Positions 14,435-17,315 of a stretch of DNA of 17,315 bases are shown here, in pieces. The notes under the pieces were generated by a model that saw only the letters and a program-made list of their open reading frames with translations, did not search any database and was not told where the DNA came from. The position numbers and the translations under genes were made by a program. Each line of letters starts with the position of its first letter. Position 1 is the first letter of the stretch. This DNA is from Bacteroidales bacterium (lineage in GTDB: Bacteria; Bacteroidota; Bacteroidia; Bacteroidales; F082). The stretch is taken from NCBI GenBank assembly GCA_023229135.1, contig JALNZT010000058.1:1-17315 (forward strand), written 5' to 3'.

Positions 14435-15898
14435 ATGAAGAGTTCTCTTCACAAAATAAATTTTGCAATCATTCTCAGAATCATTGGATTTCTGTTAATC
14501 ATTGAGGGTTTGTTTATGTTAACGGCTTTACCCTTCACTTATCTACATTGTGACCTTGAGTGTACAGCCATACCCTTGTCAGCACTGATAACTATTTCTG
14601 TTGGTGGTTTTTTGTTTTTAATAAACCGTAAAGCGGCGCCAAATCTGGGCAAGCGTGAAGGCTATATCATCGTGAGTTTTACTTGGATTTTGATTTCGCT
14701 GTTTGGCGCATTACCTTATCTAATTAGCGGAACGATACCAAACTTTACCGATGCTTTTTTTGAGACCATTTCTGGTTTTACAACCACGGGTTCTACTATT
14801 TTGACTGATATTGAGTCGATGCCACACGATTTACTCTATTGGCGTAGCCTCACGCATTGGCTTGGAGGCATGGGTATTATCGTGCTTTCGGTCGCCATTT
14901 TGCCTATTTTGGGTATTGGTGGTATGCAGTTGTTTATGGCCGAAATGCCAGGCGTTACTTATGATAAGTTGCATCCACGTATCACAGCTACTGCCAAACG
15001 GCTTTGGGGTATTTATGTGCTATTTACATTGCTTCAGACCTTGTTGCTTTGGGCTGGTGATATGAACTTTTTCGATGCCATAAATCATGCTTTCGCTACC
15101 ATGGCTACTGGAGGTTTCTCGACCAAAAATGATAGTGTTGCCTCCTTTTCTGCATACAGTCAGTACATTATTATAATATTTATGATTTTGGCAGGAACCA
15201 ATTTCACGCTTCACTATTTTGCGCTTCACGGAAAACTCGCTAAAGTTTTTAAAGACGAAGAATACCGCGGCTATCTTTTTATTGTGGGCTTAGTAACCTT
15301 GCTAATTACTGCTGGATTATTGGTGGTTAAAAGCGGTAGTGTTGAAGTAGTTTTTAGAGACAGTTTGTTTACGGTTGTTTCCATTCTCACCACAACAGGC
15401 TTTGCTACCGCAAATTATCTGACGTGGCCAACCATTTTGTGGATGTTGATTTTTGTGCTGATGTTTATTGGTGGTTCTGCTGGATCTACAGGTGGTGGTA
15501 TGAAAATAGTGAGGCAGTTGCTATTGCTTAAAAATTCGCGAATGGAACTCAAACGAGCAATCCATCCCAATGCTGTTTTGCCTGTACGCTTTAACGGCAA
15601 ATCGGTTCCGAAAGACACCATTTTTAAAGTAATGGCCTTTTTTCTGATGTACATCCTTATATTTGCCATGGGCATGATTGCGCTTTCAGCTTTAGGTCTT
15701 GATTTTCAGACCGCGGTGGGCGCTTCTATCGCCAGCCTTGGAAATATCGGCCCTGGTATTGGCAATGTGGGACCGGCTAATAACTTCGCCATCATGCCGG
15801 ATGTAGCCAAATGGCTGCTGTCGTTTATGATGCTGATGGGAAGGCTGGAAATCTTTACAGTACTTATCTTATTCTCTCCACAATTTTGGAAAAGATAG
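14435..15898 (+). CDS. trkH: Trk potassium uptake channel subunit TrkH
   Basis: This inner-membrane K+ transport subunit belongs to the SKT (Trk/Ktr/HKT) superfamily. Its 487 residues carry many hydrophobic segments in the fourfold M1-P-M2 arrangement plus two N-terminal helices. The four selectivity-filter loops are visible: TTTGS (116-120), MATGGFS (223-229), TTTGFA (319-324) and SLGNIGPG (434-441). GGSAGSTGGGMKI (346-358) is the conserved Gly-rich region of the third M2 helix that forms the intramembrane gating loop in TrkH. HWLGGMGIIVL (141-151) is also family-typical. The protein is full length. It lies directly downstream of trkA, which gates it. No terminator was identified in the 154 bp that follow. 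Confidence 0.96.
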   Translation: MKSSLHKINFAIILRIIGFLLIIEGLFMLTALPFTYLHCDLECTAIPLSALITISVGGFLFLINRKAAPNLGKREGYIIVSFTWILISLFGALPYLISGTIPNFTDAFFETISGFTTTGSTILTDIESMPHDLLYWRSLTHWLGGMGIIVLSVAILPILGIGGMQLFMAEMPGVTYDKLHPRITATAKRLWGIYVLFTLLQTLLLWAGDMNFFDAINHAFATMATGGFSTKNDSVASFSAYSQYIIIIFMILAGTNFTLHYFALHGKLAKVFKDEEYRGYLFIVGLVTLLITAGLLVVKSGSVEVVFRDSLFTVVSILTTTGFATANYLTWPTILWMLIFVLMFIGGSAGSTGGGMKIVRQLLLLKNSRMELKRAIHPNAVLPVRFNGKSVPKDTIFKVMAFFLMYILIFAMGMIALSALGLDFQTAVGASIASLGNIGPGIGNVGPANNFAIMPDVAKWLLSFMMLMGRLEIFTVLILFSPQFWKR

Positions 15899-16052
15899 CG
15901 TGCTTTGGGTGATTTTTTTAGACTTATAGAAGAATCGTTGAGGCATATTAAATTGAATTATTCTAAATAATTGAATTTTTTTAGCAACTTCTTGCTTTTT
16001 TTTATTTCCTTTGTAGTCTATTTATCATTAATAACCAATTAAATAAGCTATT

Positions 16053-16604
16053 ATGAAAACGCCCACGCTAACAAAAATTTTCTTGCTTTTGGCATTTATT
16101 GCCGTCACAAGTACTGGCTGCGATAAAGCCAAAGATTTACTTGATGTAAAATTTGATGCTGATTTTAAAACGAACTTAGACATAGATAATCAGGCTGAAA
16201 CTTCCAGAAATGCTAATGGAGCTTTTTACGCAGAAGCGACAATTGATCCAAAGTCAAACAGTGAATTTGCTGAATATGGGAGCAAAATCAAAGACATCGA
16301 AATCAATGAGGTTAATGCCACCGTAACAGCGATTAGCACTGAGACAGTTCTTGAAACAGCAGTAATTACTGTTGCATCTGGTGATATGACCAGTGCCATT
16401 TGGAACTTTACCAATGAAACTTTAACTGTTGGAAAAAAACTGACACTTGACAATGCTAATGGTCAGTGGGACAATGTTAGAGCAATGTTGAATGCGCAAA
16501 ACGCATTTACAGTTTCAATGGCTGGAACCGCCGATCAGGATATTGTGAAATACACCTTGTTAATTGAGATTAAAACGAGGGTTACAGCTAACCCCTTGAA
16601 CTAA
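16053..16604 (+). CDS. Putative small lipoprotein of unknown function
   Basis: I do not recognise this 183-residue protein. It begins with a lipoprotein-type signal (MKTPTLTK, a hydrophobic core LLLAFIAV, then TSTGC with Cys23 as the lipidation site). The mature part is acidic, has almost no Cys, and by eye is mostly beta-strand with Thr/Asn-rich turns, suggesting a beta-sandwich. It contains an NGAFYAEATIDPKSN segment (55-69) and a hydrophobic YTLLIEIKTRV end. The residues after Cys23 (DKAKD) do not clearly match a known surface-export signal. It is monocistronic: a 154-bp gap lies upstream and a strong terminator follows immediately. A string close to the -7 consensus (TTCCTTTG, 16006-16013) has a wrong first pair. 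Confidence 0.75.
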   Translation: MKTPTLTKIFLLLAFIAVTSTGCDKAKDLLDVKFDADFKTNLDIDNQAETSRNANGAFYAEATIDPKSNSEFAEYGSKIKDIEINEVNATVTAISTETVLETAVITVASGDMTSAIWNFTNETLTVGKKLTLDNANGQWDNVRAMLNAQNAFTVSMAGTADQDIVKYTLLIEIKTRVTANPLN

Positions 16605-16619
16605 GCTTTAATCAGAAGT

Positions 16620-16650
16620 AAAAAAAACCCGCCTTTGAGCGGGTTTTTTT
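16620..16650. terminator. Bidirectional intrinsic terminator
   Basis: Seven A residues plus CCCGC pair with GCGGG plus seven T residues around a six-base loop (CTTTGA), giving a GC-rich core with T-tracts on both strands. It sits 16 bp after the lipoprotein stop and 16 bp after the ssb stop on the opposite strand, so it serves both convergent genes. Confidence 0.93.
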
Positions 16651-16665
16651 GTGCCAATAACTTAC

Positions 16666-16992
16666 CTAAAAAAGGTGAATCTGATTGATGGATACCTCAG
16701 TGATATAGCGTTTGGTGCCGTCTTTATCGTCCCAGCTTCGGTTTATCAGCTTGCCCGAAACGGCCAGCTCTTTACCTTTAGTAACGACCTTTTCGATGAT
16801 TTCAGCAGTTTTCCCCCAGGCGATTAGGTTGTGCCACTGGGTGTTTTCTTTACGTTCGCCCTTTTGGTCGTAATAATACTCGTTGGTGGCGAGGCTAAAG
16901 CGTGCCAGCTTGCGGTCTTTATCAAAAGATTTAATTTCGGGAGCCATTCCGGCGCGTCCGATCAGTTGTACGTTGTTAATTAATTGTGTCAT
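16666..16992 (-). CDS. ssb: Short single-stranded DNA-binding protein (OB fold, no acidic tail)
   Basis: This OB-fold protein binds single-stranded DNA during replication, recombination or repair. The 108 residues are essentially only the OB domain: INNVQLIGRAGMAPEIKSF at the N-terminus, LARFSLATNEYY (29-40), TQWHNLIAWGKTAEII (51-66), KGKELAVSGKLINRSW (72-87) and the final strand TEVSINQIHLF. Housekeeping SSB usually has a longer flexible tail ending in an acidic tip (like DDDIPF) that recruits partner proteins. Here the protein stops at the end of the OB fold, so it is more likely an accessory SSB. Codons 29-100 share 215 identical bases with a second copy upstream on the same strand. A shared terminator follows. 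Confidence 0.92.
   Translation of the reverse strand: MTQLINNVQLIGRAGMAPEIKSFDKDRKLARFSLATNEYYYDQKGERKENTQWHNLIAWGKTAEIIEKVVTKGKELAVSGKLINRSWDDKDGTKRYITEVSINQIHLF
16694..16908. repeat. Direct repeat, copy 1 (215 bp, inside the first ssb)
   Basis: This segment is identical, base for base as read by eye, to 17101-17315 (offset 407 bp). The lower boundary is sharp, falling inside codon 100. The upper boundary cannot be seen because copy 2 reaches the window edge. Confidence 0.97.
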
Positions 16993-17051
16993 GATTTCAA
17001 GTGTTTAATGAATGGATAAATGTAAAATTCAATTACGGGTTTTGCTTAGTC

Positions 17052-17315
17052 TTATTTGGATTGTTCAGCTTTTCCAAAAGCCATGACCTGGTAGATTTCC
17101 ACCTCAGTGATATAGCGTTTGGTGCCGTCTTTATCGTCCCAGCTTCGGTTTATCAGCTTGCCCGAAACGGCCAGCTCTTTACCTTTAGTAACGACCTTTT
17201 CGATGATTTCAGCAGTTTTCCCCCAGGCGATTAGGTTGTGCCACTGGGTGTTTTCTTTACGTTCGCCCTTTTGGTCGTAATAATACTCGTTGGTGGCGAG
17301 GCTAAAGCGTGCCAG
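17052..17315 (-). CDS. ssb: Second tandem ssb paralogue, partial (N-terminus outside window)
   Basis: This is another short single-stranded DNA-binding protein in the same orientation, 59 bp upstream of the first ssb start. The window edge removes about 28 N-terminal residues, judged by alignment. Visible residues equivalent to 29-100 are identical to the first copy. The C-terminus then differs: after TEV it reads EIYQVMAFGKAEQSK before a TAA stop at 17052-17054, seven residues longer than the first copy. The tails are still alignable (VEIYQVMAF against VSINQIHLF share Ile, Gln and Phe), so both are genuine SSB ends. Like its neighbour it lacks the acidic tip. Confidence 0.9.
   Translation of the reverse strand: MARFSLATNEYYYDQKGERKENTQWHNLIAWGKTAEIIEKVVTKGKELAVSGKLINRSWDDKDGTKRYITEVEIYQVMAFGKAEQSK
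17101..17315. repeat. Direct repeat, copy 2 (at least 215 bp, inside the second ssb)
   Basis: This is identical to 16694-16908 and continues to the last base of the window, so the true repeat may be longer. If the window edge is a contig end, the repeat itself may be why assembly stopped. Confidence 0.97.

Noticed and set aside
17001..17234. 77-codon open frame on the plus strand across the second ssb
   Set aside because: It is antisense to ssb coding sequence that is identical to the first ssb. The apparent frame is only the reverse reading of it.

Overview
The window looks like an ordinary chromosomal stretch of a Bacteroidota bacterium. The evidence for this is moderately AT-rich DNA, Bacteroidota-type -7 boxes (TAnnTTTG) in front of several genes, few Shine-Dalgarno sequences, an IcmF-type fused mutase, a secreted TlpA-like thioredoxin, a small outer-membrane barrel ending in Phe, and lipoproteins. 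I see no tRNA, rRNA, CRISPR array, insertion sequence, integrase or phage gene. No gene-free stretch exceeds 300 bases; the largest gaps are 348-553 and 2301-2530.

Layout. 1-347 (-): N-terminal part of phosphoglycerate mutase gpmA, cut by the window edge. 554-2300 (+): NodB-type polysaccharide deacetylase, a small helical protein of unknown function, and a membrane-anchored TlpA/ResA-like thioredoxin. 2531-4342 (+): an outer-membrane beta-barrel protein and a three-domain lipoprotein (NlpE-like, COG3650-like, META/HslJ). 4355-8274 (-): rlmH, which starts with GTG, and icmF, a single-chain B12-GTPase-mutase, separated by a long perfect inverted repeat. 8438-10884 (+): a secreted two-lobed aspartyl-protease-like protein, translationally coupled by an ATGA overlap to a secreted protein with four tandem glycogen-binding (CBM48/AMPK-type) modules. 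11010-12946 (+): a YbdL-like methionine/glutamine aminotransferase overlapping a YafV/Nit2-like omega-amidase. 13069-15898 (+): trkA-trkH potassium uptake. 16053-16604 (+): a small lipoprotein of unknown function, followed by a strong bidirectional terminator. 16666-17315 (-): two tandem short ssb genes sharing 215 identical bases; the second runs off the window.

How the genes work together. Three pairs make functional sense: trkA with trkH (regulator and channel), aminotransferase with omega-amidase (transamination from glutamine made irreversible by removing the oxoglutaramate product), and the protease-like gene with the four-module CBM protein (same transcript, both exported, function unknown). 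The last pair is the best candidate for an undescribed system. The ssb pair is the clearest sign of recent DNA rearrangement: sequence identity stops abruptly, but the diverged C-termini remain homologous, which points to gene conversion between older tandem paralogues.
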